NCBI GenBank assembly: GCA_022829145.1
Contig: CM040765.1
Location: 15,573,292-15,637,291, forward strand
Length of the DNA: 64,000 nt
Source: Albula goreensis
Taxonomy: Eukaryota; Chordata; Actinopteri; Albuliformes; Albulidae
Direction: 5' to 3'
Part shown: positions 46,143-59,549 of the stretch, in pieces
How the letters are laid out: each line of letters starts with the position of its first letter
Numbering within the stretch: the stretch's first letter is position 1
Made by a program: the position numbers and the translations under genes
The notes under the pieces: model-generated
Seen by the model: the letters and a program-made list of their open reading frames with translations, nothing else
Told to the model about the DNA's origin: nothing
Databases searched by the model: none

Positions 46143-48874
46143 TGGTAGAGAGATGTGCTGATGGTCACTGCGGTTGGAAGAAAGACTAATAATTGCCTGT
46201 GATTCTCTGTCATTGTCCATCTGAGCCAGCCACAGTGTGAGGTAAACCTGGGCAAACACAATTCAATTGCACAGTTTAATCATTATTATTATCATTATTC
46301 TCTATTGTTTCACATGGAGCACAGCATAAGGGGCAAAAGCAACATAATGGCTGAGTTTCTAACTGCAAGACAGCTGCCTGCTGTGTCTCTGATGGCAAGA
46401 CAGAAAAAACAAAACATCTTAAAGGGGAAAAAAAACATTTCACACGGAAGAAATTATGCCGAAGTAACTTCAGAGAATATGCACCACACAATAGATCAGC
46501 ATGCCTGACTGACAGTAGATGGGTTTATGATTAGACAGCTGACAAAAATAATCTGTATGATTCATAACAATGCTAACCTAGCCTGTAGAGTTAGACAGTT
46601 AATGTTTAGTTACTGAGCTGGCGAATGGGAAGCTTGACAGGCTCGGTTAATTGCTCGCACGTGTCATCATGACAACATGAAATGGTTTCTGTATCCCACC
46701 AATAAAGCAGTTTTAATACATAATTTCTTGGGGTGTCACAAAGACCAAAGGTCATCTGAAGAACGATGCATGGAATGCCGGCATGAGGCGCCTTCAGCAG
46801 ATAAGGCACCTTTTTGATGACGTTAGTTTGGTGCACGTTTTAAAAGGGCAAGTATACAAAAGTGTCCAAATGTTGCTTTCAAATTCTGCCTGGGTAGGCA
46901 GCTGTCCAGTGCCTGAAACACTGCTGCTTATTCCCACATGTCTGTCAAGCACTGCGTACACTATCCTGTACTGTTTAGAACCTGTGCAGAAAAGCACACA
47001 TCGTCTGAGCCTCATTATCTCAGCCTAAGCCACGTTTTCCTTTGGACTGGGTCCATTTCATTTCAGTCCCTTCTCAGGCCGTGGCTGGCAGCTTTGGAGA
47101 GCTGAACGTGTGAACATGACTTAAATGGACTTGAGTTCTCCCCATTCATATGGCTGGGTGCATGCAGTGTATTCCAGCCATCAGGTAATTTTGGGACAGG
47201 TTTGCAAATGACGCACGTTCCCAGGTGGCACAAGGAAGCTAAATAATGACCACCTGCTCTGATCATATTGCCAGGTGCGTGTCAGTGATGAGACAAATAT
47301 CCCCTCCAGGTCTGTCTATGATGTAAGGGTTTCTAATGCAGGATGTGGTGCAGGAGTGTTATGGAGGCCCGTACTGACAGACAGCTGGAAAACGCATTGG
47401 CCCAGGGTCCCTAAACTTCCTTTACCTGAACTGAAGGCACATCTCAGTGACAGACATTTAAAAAAAAAGCTTGAAAAACCCTCAAGTGAAGTTATGTACT
47501 TTATACAAAGAAAGAAATGTTGCATGTGGAAAAAAGTGAAGTCGCTTGGAGGGCAAGGTTGTGATGATATTCTTGTTTCTTCTGTCAATGTAATTGGATG
47601 CCAGTTCTTCAATCTTTTATTAAACTGTACAAAGAATGACTAGAGGCTTTTTGGGAAAGGATTTCTTTCACCGTTTAGAGAAATATTGCACTTGAAAAGT
47701 ATCTGATCTCAGGAGGTTCCACAATAATCTTATTTTGCACAAAAATAACTGTCTGAGCATCAAACCACTTAAAAATCATCTCCAATCAGCTGACAATTCA
47801 GTGTCTTTAGGGTATGTGAAAGCATTAGGTTATTACAAGCAGTCCCAATGAAATGGTTTCTTCCTGTTCATATGCCTCAAATCTGACCCTCTGTCCTATC
47901 TGGAAGGAAGCCCACTTACTAACTGGGCCGCTTGACCCAGGTGCATCTTGGGAGGTAGCAGCCACGATGAGCTTATAGTTTTCTGTAGCTCACAGAAGTG
48001 CACTCAGATATCAGCTGGGGATGTAGCATGGACAACTTTCATTCGACACAAGACAATACTGAGTGTCACAGGCTGAAATTTTAATGAACTCCTCAAAATG
48101 AATTATGCAGGGTACATTTCAGATTTACATTCTAAATTAAGCTGTTACCATTTCAATAATTCATCACCAAAAGTAATTGACATTCTGCATTAAAACCCTT
48201 CCCATTATGACAGACATTTGGTTGACTGAATCTTTCACTCACCCCTGACAGCTCACAGTCTATATACTGTAATTTTGTTAGATGTAATCTACCAAATGCA
48301 CCAGTAAAATAACTAAAATCACTATATTTTTTACCTGATTCATGAATGCATATTGTCACCATTTGTATTCCCATGAGTAAACTTTTTTTTAGAATCTCAC
48401 CTTCCATCCATGTTATTCTGACGTCTGATGTAAGGCAGTTTTAAACTGGAGGCAGCAATTCAATCAAACCACACTGTGAGGAGGTGATGTGAGTGAAGGC
48501 TAAGCTGCCACATGTCTGGGGTGACCATGGCTGAGCGCTTAGCACCGTCCCTAGGCCGAGAGGTGACAGAGTTGAGATATGACTTACTGTGCTCTGAAAC
48601 TGCCATTTCACAGCCATCTGTCATGGACCACACTTCTACACTGACAGTCGAACTTATTTTAAATGCATATCCCAATAACATAACTGCGATGGCCTGTGAA
48701 CCTTAGTCACAGCCTAACTGACCTTAAGAATGATCAGAGGTTTGGTGGCGGAATTTCACAGAACCATATCAGTGAAAAGAGAGAGTGAGGAAGAATGTAA
48801 TATGAAATAAGAATCAAATTAAAGTGAGCTCAGACTCTGGGGAGTTCAATGAATCAATTCAGAAAATGAAATTG

Positions 48875-48965
48875 AGAAACTTATAAAAACTTAAATGATG
48901 AGCTGAGATGGGCTGAACGGCCTAGTGTGCTGATGTTAATGTACAGTTATTGTGCTGTTAAATAG
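48875..48965. repeat. Possible LINE 3' end relic
   Basis: gatgagctgagatgggctgaacggcct followed by tgatgttaatgt resembles the GCTGAATGGCCT...CTTATGTT 3' ends of CR1/L2-type retroelements in fishes. The match is short and from memory. Confidence 0.3.
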
Positions 48966-51900
48966 ATCTGGTGAAAACAGTAAAACGTAATGGCCTTTCA
49001 ATGGCAATGTAGAAATACCTGCAAGGACAGCAATGAATTTTTACTATTCAGCTGCATTAGAATGAAATAGTGTAGTTTTCAGCTTTAGTTTTCACATGTC
49101 TGTGTTCTTTATATTGTGCACACATATAGACACATTTCAACTTCAAAACTACAACAATCACTGTTATACTAAGGACTAAAAGGGAAGACCTGAGTTTGGT
49201 TTGCGCTGTAATAAAATTTTAGCACACACCCCTCAAGGACATCCTGCTAAAAGCCTTTTGTGACACAGTCCTCCCTATTCTGCAAAACACAAACACACAC
49301 AGATAAGAAGTGCCTTCACCATGTATGTAACACAGCCTTCTGAAAAAACGCTAACAAATTAATCTACTAGTTTTATTGTCTAACTCTACTCTGATCTATT
49401 CCTCCAACCAAAACTTCTTTCATGATTCTCCCATAAAGATCCAAATAAATGCTCCAGAAGAATAAAACTAAATTCCAATCTGACATGTTCCCTCCCAAAA
49501 ACCTGAGGGGTTTAGAGGAGGTCAACAGACTAGCTGTTTGCTGAAGGAGAACATGGCTGGCAGAACTGTCTTTGTCGTTCCACAGGTGACGGTGACACAG
49601 AGGAGATAATGGGTTTGTGGGTCGTCACCACAGCCTGACATTCTGAGCAGAGTGTTTTCCTGTCCTGGATCTTGTGGGGGGATCAAAGGCTCCAGACAGG
49701 GCCCCTGGTGGCTCAGACCTCACCACTCACAGCGTGATGCTCTCAGATAGGAGAGTGTGAGGCAACATGAGAGATACTGCACCATCTGGAGCTCTGTTAT
49801 GGTCCTGCAGGCGCAACGCGGGCTTGTGGTAAGACCCCTCTCCATCTCCCACACCTTCCAGTGTCGAACGGTGCGGTTCGTACGATACAGTGACCTAGAT
49901 TCACTCAGCATTCATCCTTAGCAGGCCTTAGTGGGCCATACCTCACTGGCATTCACAGATGGATGGGGGAGGAGCTTTTAGCTGTTCTGGATTTCAATAT
50001 CAAGCCATAGCAAAAGTGCAGTTTCAAATGGTTCTTTGAAATCAAGCCATATGACTTGTTGAACTTGGTGTGCCTTGATCCTGGTGTGCCTGTTCCTCTA
50101 AGCTTGGAATTTGATTTACAAAATGTAATTTTACATCTTAATTAGATTTAGCTGTAAGTTAAATTTAAGGACAAACTCTGACTGAATCAAAGCTAACCTT
50201 GTTATCTTTATATATAAATCATATACTGTCCATTTTTGCTCATTTTGCCTTGACTGAGCAGCCTTATGATTTATTCAGCTGTTGACTCATAATTTTACTT
50301 TTCCTTGACCAACGCACCTCTAAAATACAGAAAAATAAAACCAGTTTTTCAACTGCCTCAGGTGGTATAAAACAGGCTGTTTCCTGACCTGACAGGACCG
50401 CCTATGTTAAAGTCGAAAGGGTGAGCAGTTAATAACCAGCATAAGCACCAACTGAGTGAACCGACGCGTCTCCCTGGAAACATTGTTTTACTTCACAAAT
50501 CTGAGTGATTACTGTAATTATAAAATGAAGCATTTGTTAAGGTAAAATAAATAGCATAACACTTTGCTGTCAACATGTCAGTGCCTAAGGACCAGCACAG
50601 CATCGTGTGTACAGCAATACAGATATGGTGTTAAGGGGCAACGTTGGGGAGCAGGGCAAGGTATTATTGCAAGGTTCCAGTAATAGCGTACAGATAGAGG
50701 CGGAGGTGAAATCAGCTTTCTCGTCATGCCCTGTGGAAGAAGCCCCAGGACACTTCCCTCCGTCAAACTGTATTAATGTCTACCGAGCCCTCTGTGACCA
50801 AACGCACGGACATAACACCATTCTAATTAAAGGGGGGGATATTTTGGACCTCTCAGAACAGTGACGGCCTCCATAATTGATGCTCGGTTGAAATGTCAAA
50901 AACCAACTCCTGTTCCCTGGGATAACTCTTCAGAAAATTGTCTGTCATAAACAGAGTCTGAATGAAAATGAAGCATTATTCCGTCCAAGCCAATCACACC
51001 CCTGGGAGACATAAAATTATGGTTTCCATTACAACAACAGTGACAAGGACGAAAAGTTTCCTGCTGTGCCTATCTTGTGGTAATACGAGGACAGGAAGTA
51101 GAGGACAAGATTCTTCATATTAGAAAAAAAAAGACATTCATATTGCTGCGATCCATGCTTCCATGCAAGGTGCAAATGTTAATTATTGATTTAAATATGA
51201 TGCATTTTGCTGTCAGTGGCATATGAGTTGCCGCATGTAGACAGGGAAACACCAGCTGTGACGCATAATTAGAAAATCACAGCTGCTCTCCGGGTCTATT
51301 CATTGGCCAGGCCACTCCTCTCACAGGGGAAACCGTGTCTGAGGGATCAATAAAGCCCCCCTCCCCCCCACACACACACAAAATCATCAAGGTGTGCGTA
51401 ATGCCCCCTAGATGGGGGCCATCACTGCAGTGCAGTCAGCTGTGCCCTCTTCCTCCCCTCACTCGCACCCGTCCACCCATCCCGGCCCTCGCCCTGTGGG
51501 GCTGAATTGCTGCAGGCTCCTTTTACGGTTGGTTTAGTTGTCAACTAGAGAGGTACCAGTGGAGAAGGCTGCACTAGTTTCTGAGCTACAGTCTTTAAGG
51601 ACTAAGAGTCAGGTTTACTCAAGCTTTGCTCAACCTAAAATTTTTCAATCATGCGTTCTGTTTAATTCTATAACCCCGGAAGCATCACACCATTTATATG
51701 ACAACTCTAAAACTAACCCAAATTTTATGGCTGAGAACTGTGAGCCTGACAAACTTCTGGGATTTTCTTCATTAATACACTAATTGCCAGTTACTGCTTC
51801 TGACTTATCCCAGTGTATTGTTGGCAGAACCTCAATTGGTTCTTTGCTAGGAAATGTGGACATAGACAAACTTGGCTGAACAAATAAACCCTTGGACATC

Positions 51901-54219
51901 TGAGGGTGCCAATAGCTTTGCAGCAAATTAATGGTAAAAAATGTATGGAAGTTTATCAGATACTGGATGCAGATCCTAGATCAGTGATTGAGCACATGGA
52001 GTCCAGACCGCTCTGACAGATGATGCAAACTGAAATGTATTAGTGGAGCCCTCAGCGGACTCTCTGCCAGTACTATAAGCGGCCACTCATGTTTTGTGAT
52101 CACCTCAAGTCCCACCTGAATTTAAGCCTCAATTTCATGGTTAAAGTGACAGTTTGACAGATATATGATGGCTAAAAAATGAGAAATGGAAAATGATTTC
52201 TTAGACCTGCCAACAACATTACTCCACTGCTCACACTTGATGTTTATCCTAACCATGCTTATTTTTCTTGTAGCCAATGAAAAAGTATATATATTTATTT
52301 TTTTTTAAAGTTTCATTTGCAGGAATATGAATTTCAGTATTCATAAAGTTGAGAAATACCTGTCAGGGACATTTTGTGAGTACTGTCATCAGCAAGGTTG
52401 CAACTCAGATCCCAGTCCCTGGGTAGAGAGCATTTGCATACATTCTGCAGTCTAGACTCTATCAAGTCTGAACATGGAAATTGTGTCTGACATGCTGCAT
52501 CACCTCTGTTTTTTTAATTGAGTAATCTTTATTACAATAAAATAATAATCCTGTACAAACCTGAAAGTCTTTCCAAAAAAAAAAAAAACACCCAGACAGA
52601 AGTAACATTTAAGAGAACTGTTGATTGGCAATGATTTTTACAACAGCAAACAAAGAGACCAGAATAGATTCCCGGCAGTGTGGCAGGACAGAGCTGGAAA
52701 TTGAGACGCGTTGGAGGCTCTCCGGGGGGAACGCTTTCAGCGCTCGGGCCGGAAAGGTCAGGCCTCCGACTCTGAATGCCTCAATCAGAGCAGCCTCCTC
52801 TCCAAATGCTCTCACCAGAGAGATATGGGCATCACGCCCAACAGGGCGAGGGTGCCCAGGCAGACCATCCAGCGCTTTGGGCGAGCGCTCTGCCCTGTGC
52901 CCTACAAATGACTCTTCACTTTCAGACACATTTTAATCAGATAAAGCAAAACAAAGATTTTCATTCAAGACCTGACTCCCTGGAAATCATCGAGCTGAAT
53001 TAGTCTTGCTACCAACTTTGAAAACATCTTCGTCTATGGCAGAAGTGCTCAGCCCAGTCTCTTATGGGAAACTAGTCTCTAGGAAAGTCTAGATATAGGA
53101 ATGTAATATTTATTCATGAAGGAAATATTAAATGAAAACAATTACAGACCACAGCTGGCAAAACAAATGATCTGCTTTTGTCACATTTGGTGAACATTTT
53201 TGATTCACATCCAAATAGTTCATGAGGCCTATGCAAATCTCAGATAACACCATGACATGCATTGGAATTTGCTTTATAAAGCAAATACATACCATTAAAA
53301 TGCTTATAACTGTGTTGTATATGACCAGACAGAATGTATGAATGAAAAGAGGAAACCTGTACTTGGTGAGTGAGGGATGACAGTGTTTTGATTATTGAGT
53401 GGTGCCAAGCGTGACACAGAATGCAGAAGTAGCACTCAAAAACGGAGAGTGAACAGGCAATCAATGGCTAGCTGCTAGCACTCAGTGTGACACACAGCTA
53501 CATCACCGGCTGAATAAGGCCAGATGGGCTGAAACACGTTTCTTTAGGCTGCTGAATGCAAGGGGCCAGCCATTGATTGCTTTTCTCTGTCTGGCTGTGC
53601 TGAGAGCTGCTCTTGGAGGCTTACTTCCACACAACAATGCACACACATCGATCATTAAGGGAGAGGTTGATTGTCTTGTTTCAATACGGTTTGTACCTCT
53701 TTTTCCACCTGTTGAGACACCTGCGGCTCTCTGTCATTGTTCTTGCACATTGAAGTGAATCATGCATATTTCACGTTTGAGAGAATGTTGTATGTATCAC
53801 AATCATAACTGTACATCAAACGTTATAAAACACATTTACCTCACAACTACGTGTCATCATTTCAGCACGGTTCAAATGCAGCAGTTACATGACTGCAACA
53901 GATACATTCCAAATTCATTTTGCCCTGACACCAATATCACTCAAATCTAGGTTTTCACATAAATAATGCAACAATAATTTATTCAGGATATCACAGTGTT
54001 TTTTTAATCAGGGAACCACAGATTTGGGCTTTAAAAAAAAGATTGATATATTTTTACATCGTACATAAAAATCTGATTTTCAGAGATTCACAGATGATCC
54101 ATTTCATTCTTGTATTCATCCTCGTAAACAGGTGCAGGGCGGAGTTTCTGATCCTTCAAGGTGTTTCTCATCTTGGCATGTCCCTTTTTTGATCCCTGTC
54201 AGACTATAAGTGGACTCAT

Positions 54220-54560
54220 CAGTGAACATAAGTCACGCTTGCTTTGACGAGGCAATCAGCAGCTGTAATTAACGAGGGCGGGCAAGCCGCTCTGATTGCG
54301 TATCATCTTCAGCGCCCTAACGAGCACGCGGGGCTGAGTCAGGTGAGGAGGCTTCTCAGCAGCCACACTCCTGCCTATCGCTGTCCTGACAGCCAGGCTG
54401 CGCTCCGCCATTAATCAGCCGGATCGCTGCGAAATAAGCTGTGCTGGGCCCTGTTTTGGCCTGTTAACACTGTCAGAGGGAACAGATGTCAGCGTTAAAT
54501 GTGCGACAGGTGCCTCCTTCCTCCTTGTCGGCTCTTTGTGCGTCACCTCATTAATTTATA
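54220..54560. promoter_or_regulatory. GC-richer block with homeodomain motifs, possible conserved non-coding element
   Basis: A 340-bp stretch with clearly higher GC than its surroundings, containing taatta (54266-54271), ccattaatcag (54408-54418) and cattaattta (54549-54558). It has no sustained open frame and no repeat signature. A distal enhancer is possible, but this rests on composition and motifs only. Confidence 0.25.
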
Positions 54561-54773
54561 GTTGCTCCAAAAATACTAGCGGTGGGTGTCTGTGATTATT
54601 TATTTGATATGTATAGTGGCATTTAAAGGTTTGGGAAGCTGAAACTTTTAAACTAGTTGAGATGGGGTTTTAAAACTTTTAAGTGACACTGTATGGGTTA
54701 TTAGACTGAAATAATACCAGATCAAGTACGAATCATACCAGATTACTCACTCTTTTACTCACTCACTCACACA

Positions 54774-54777
54774 ACAA

Positions 54778-54856
<79 letters not shown>
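54774..54856. repeat. (CA)n microsatellite
   Basis: About 40 CA units with CTCA and CGCA interruptions. Confidence 0.97.
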
Positions 54857-54858
<2 letters not shown>

Positions 54859-56639
54859 TGTGTGTTTGTGCATAAGTATAAAGGTATGAGATATGATAAA
54901 TTCTGGCAAAACAAAACATGGTAGAGTGTGAAGTCAAGTTTTTGTTCTTGACTTCACATGCAGAAATAAAAACGGTTTGTTTCATGTTTGCTTGTGAAGT
55001 GCTGTACCTTTCGCTGTTGTGATCTCCGTTTGCATTCTTTTAACTCGATGTGTGGTTTGTGTGTGTATACATCGTGCATTGGGAATTTGTGATCTGTATG
55101 GCTGGATCTGTCTCAAAGGGCCCCATTGCAGTCAAACAGTGGGCCTCAGGGCTTGGCTCCTCTGCTGCTTTGAGTCTCTGTTTATCCTGCAGAGGTGCAC
55201 TGCGCTCAGGAACATTCCCTCTCTATAACGCCTGGGGCTGCTCCGCACTGACAATGAAAGGCAGCACAATGCACGCTGTACCTATGGCGAACGATAAGTC
55301 AAGAAAGTACACAACATAGCAAGAGAAATCCTCTTCAAAAGATCCAGCTGACCATGAACAGTAATGGGCATGTTCATCAATCAAATTTGGTAAGAATAAA
55401 GTATTAGTGCAACCACAGTCAAATGCTGGATAGATGGCCAGCTGTAACTTTCAGCTGCTTGCATAAATAAACACGACAGCATGCATACATACACACATGC
55501 ATGAAGTATGAACGGATATATCTCTCTGCAAAGGAGCCATGGTTACCAGGATACAATAAACATGTGTATTAACAATGTAATAATGTAAGCTGCATATGAA
55601 AAGTCCAACATGATGCAAAGATATGATATTTTCCCACCCCAACTCATATAGAAGATTATAACTGATGCATGTTTTTCTCTCCTTCACCTACATGGTTTTT
55701 TTTTAGACATTTCGGAAGCAACTATGTCATGGAATTTTCCATTTCCATTTTTTAATGGCAGGAGGTTGAATGTTATGCCATTACCCTGTGGTGTAAACCA
55801 TTACTTTAATGGCTGTGAGTGTCACACTCGTCAAGCTTAGATTAAGGGGAGTGAGAAAGAGTGAGAGATGATTAAATTAGAGGATGAGTTTTTAAAAGAC
55901 ATTTAGCACTTTGGCTTTTCTGATTAATGCCTAAGCCATCCAAAAACTCAGCGGTCATTTTTTAGCGACGGGTCGTTCGACATTTCTTTAGTTTAATCAC
56001 ACCCTTTATCCATCTCTGTCTCAAACATATTATTCTTGTCAGTTTGCTCAGCAGCCCCATGGGGAATCGCACGGTTCTCATTTGGCATATTATCCATTAA
56101 TGCGACTAACTGTTTGAGGAGGCATCTAAGGGCAGAAGACCTTACAGAACCCAGGGGCAATGCCCCCACAAAGTCCCCTATGAGCCTAGATCTTTCACAG
56201 GGCAAGTCTCCATTTCTCAAACACTCAAAGCAACAGATAAACAAAGACAATCATAAAACTAACATAAAACGCTGTGTTTTTTTTCTCACTTGTTGCATTT
56301 AAGAACAGCTAATTACATTTTATCCCAACGTGCTTTTCCTCCTCATCTAGCCATGCTTATTGTTTCTTCTTTGAGCTGCTGTATTCCCCATGCATTATAA
56401 ACAAAATCATATTGCATCCTATTGCTTCTATGTTTCATCCTCTTGCCTCTTCCCTCCACTAATTGTGTCTCTTTCCTCTTGCTCCTCTGGTCTCCTGTCT
56501 GGGGCTGAAGCTGTAGTTTCTGATTAGGCAGCCCAGTCTGGCTTCCTGGTTCAACATTCCAGCCATCTGAAACCAAATACTGGACCTCCCTGCAGGCCTC
56601 TGCTGACCACAGAGACGTTTATCTCCGAATTTCCCCTTA

Positions 56640-56835
56640 AGACCTCCCAGTGCTGGCTAGAAGCAGAATGCCTGTCCCTCTGAGATTGAGGTTTCTTCCT
56701 ATCATAATGGAAGTTTACCCTTTCCACTGTTCCATTGGGCCTGCTCTGGGGGGATCAGACCACAGATCTATGTAAAGATGGTCTGTGACAATGTCGTCAT
56801 AAAAGAAGCACTATACAAATGTATAATTTAATTAA
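56640..56835 (+). mobile_element. Degenerate retroelement 3' tail
   Basis: The order ctctgagattgaggtttctt, aagtttaccctttccactgt, tctgtgacaatgtcgtc and agcactatacaaatgtataa follows the common fish LINE 3' end (GAGGTTTCTTCC, GAGTTTTTCCTTGCCACTG, CTTTGTGACAATGTC, AAAGCGCTATACAAATAAA). No coding part remains. Confidence 0.6.
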
Positions 56836-58115
56836 TGTACAAATCAACACATTAAATAATCAATTTTCTGTTAGCCATCAGTGTTTCAGCCATGTTGTAG
56901 GTGACAGGCATTCAGCACTGCTACAGCATAAAATATAGCAAGTCATGTGATCTGAGTGTCTTCAGACAAGTTCCACTCCGCAGACCTCAGTGAGCAAAGG
57001 TGACACCTCTGTCTCCATAAAATCCTAACATACCGCTGTCTCATAATCCCACTGGCTTGACCAATTGACCACAAGGCAAACCACAGTGTGACACTTTGTC
57101 TCCAGAAAGTAACTTGTAAGTGTCAAGCTAAGCCCCTGTGCCAGAGTCGATAGTGATGTCCGACTCTTCGGCTCATGAAATGCGATGTCACCTTACCTTT
57201 TCTCCATTAGGGGCTGTGTTTGGACAGTCTAAATCTAGTTGTGCGTTGATAAGAAGACCATATTATATTGACTACGGGCTTCACTTTTGAAAACACATTT
57301 GTATGGTTTCTACATCAGGGAAAGTTCATTTTATAGCAGGTTATAGCAGCCACAAAACTGCCACACTCTACTTGTCTGAAATTAATTCCACATAGCTTTC
57401 AAATAAACATGGCAATAATTAATCAGGGTTATATACATTTGATTTTAACCACAGCATGCTGGGTTTGGACCATTGTAGCAGAGCCCTAAATGTTTTCTCA
57501 AATGAAATATTTCATTTTTAATCAGGATTTGAATTAGGAAAAATTTGCATTAGGACAAATTAAACAAGTATCTGCATAAAGCATATGGCACAGCAGGGAG
57601 TTTACTGACAGGCTCTCCAACCCAGACACTGATAGGGTGTAATAATGCTTCATCCACCTGCCCCTGTGAGCTCAGTGTATTTGTGTAAGCTGTAATTCTG
57701 CTGTAATCGGTGTCACTATGAAGCAGCTGTTAAACTGAAGCGACTTGACCATTCTTCACAAAGTTAATGTTTAACTGCTAGAAATTTGGCAAAAATCTGC
57801 AAGCACTTCAGGGCATGGTTGCAGACAACTGAGCCAAGTACAGGAGGTATGTAAAGACCTTGGGTGGAGTTGGGGGAAACTGAAATATAATTGCTAATCT
57901 ATTACGTTGTTTATGGGCTAGATGAAAACCACAGATCAGCATTGCCCTGGCTTTTCTTACCAGAATGAATGTGTTCTTAACCCCACCCAGCCCCTATAAG
58001 CCCATCCCACATACTAGGCCAGAATCCAGTCACGCTTCCCCAAGACTTAATGTGCTCAATGTGTGTGGCTTGACCTTTCAGGCTGTGGAATGTATTCACA
58101 GAAATTGACTCTGCA

Positions 58116-58171
58116 CAGAGAGAGCGAAAGAGAGAGAGAGGGAGAGGGAGAGAGAAAAGAGAGAGAGAGAC
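58116..58171. repeat. (GA)n microsatellite
   Basis: A purine tract of GA units with several GG and AA interruptions. Confidence 0.9.
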
Positions 58172-59435
58172 TACCTTTCCAAGCACTTAATATCTGATTC
58201 ATGAAGCAAACCTCAAGTAAAATCACCAAGGCCCAGCCCCTTAATTTCAACACCTTTCATGGGACAGGCAAATGCAAAAGAAATAAACTAGGGACACATT
58301 CTTATTGTGCTTTGAGTAAACTTGAAATCCAGAGGCTAACCTTTTCTGCGAGGACATGACTGAAAGCACAGAACATGTGGCTGTGAGAAAGGTGCAGTTG
58401 GTACACATTTATAGTGAGGCTTCAGACTTGCCCTGATACAGGATCAAGAAGAACGGGCCATAGCCTTCCTCCCTCAGATTCTCAGGGGCTGTTGCACTTT
58501 CATTCTGTTTGGTCCGAAGGTCAAACCAGTTCCTCTATTTTTAAGTGGAATACAACTAATCGAACCATGAACGTCAATTACGAACACTAATTACACTGTC
58601 ATGAATGCGATTATGAATAAATTGCTGAGGACCCCATACTCACCAATTGTCTCTGTCCCTTAAATCTAGACTATTAAGTAAGGCATAAACATAATCTAAC
58701 TTCAATGCACTTTATCCTTGACTGTGAAGGACAAAATTAAGCAAGTGTGACTTTTTCCATTACTGATAACATTAGGAGCTCAGCAGTTACTATACTTTTA
58801 TTTTTCGGGACATCTAAATATCGAGCAGGGAAAATAAAAGTGTCTGATACAGATTTAATTCAGGTTGATATGAGATTGAATATTACACCTCGAGCTTGCA
58901 TTGGGTGCCTTTGCGTTTGGGTGTCATTAGCTGAGTTAATGCGGTCCATACTCCCTGGTGTTCCCTCAGTTCCGGCTGTCCCCCAGGACTAATCAAAAAA
59001 TGAAATGAGCTTCTGACTGTCACTCCTCAATCACTCCCAGCAGACTGCCATGACTGATGTCTATCAGAATCACACACACAGGAAAATCAAACTTAATTAA
59101 GTCCTATGGATCAATAAACAGACTCCGCTTAAGTCCCTGGGAAGGTGATTAGCATTTGCCAGTGCATGTCGTCTCAGGTGAGTCTGCAATTTCCGCTTCG
59201 CTCAAAAACAACCATTAAGGGCTACATAAATATGCAACCAGACACACATCCCAGAGGAGGAATTAACTCTGAACATCACTTTTAGTGACTGAAAGTGAAG
59301 GTGAATTACCGTCCCTCGACCGATGGAATTTTCCAGGCATTATTGATACCCCATTTTTTTCAGCCATGTTTCAGACACAACTCAAATTTTTGTATGTGAA
59401 AACCATTAATACACCTGAATATTTGAAGGAGGAGA

Positions 59436-59549
59436 TTTAGGTAAGTGCCATGCTCAAGGCAGCAATCGCATTCTCTCACCTGGGAATCAAACTTGCAATC
59501 ACTTAGTTACATGACCAGTTTCATAACCATTTTGCTACACTGTCACCCC
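59436..59549 (+). repeat. Dispersed teleost repeat relic
   Basis: aagtgccatgctcaaggc, cacctgggaatcaaacttgc and ataaccattttgctacactg occur in the order found in a common fish repeat (AGTGCC.TGCTCAAGGGCA, CACCTGGGAATCGAACC, CTAACCATTATGCTACACTGC). It probably belongs to the same family as the GCATTTAGCAGAYGCTC relics, here its 3' part. Confidence 0.6.

Noticed and set aside
47275-47643. 122-codon + strand frame
   Set aside because: It contains low-complexity Lys runs, and the opposite strand is equally open. No family similarity was seen.
52609-52936. Opposed open frames on both strands in a locally GC-rich segment
   Set aside because: Neither has recognisable domains, splice context or a neighbour suggesting a gene. 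Local GC content explains the lack of stops.
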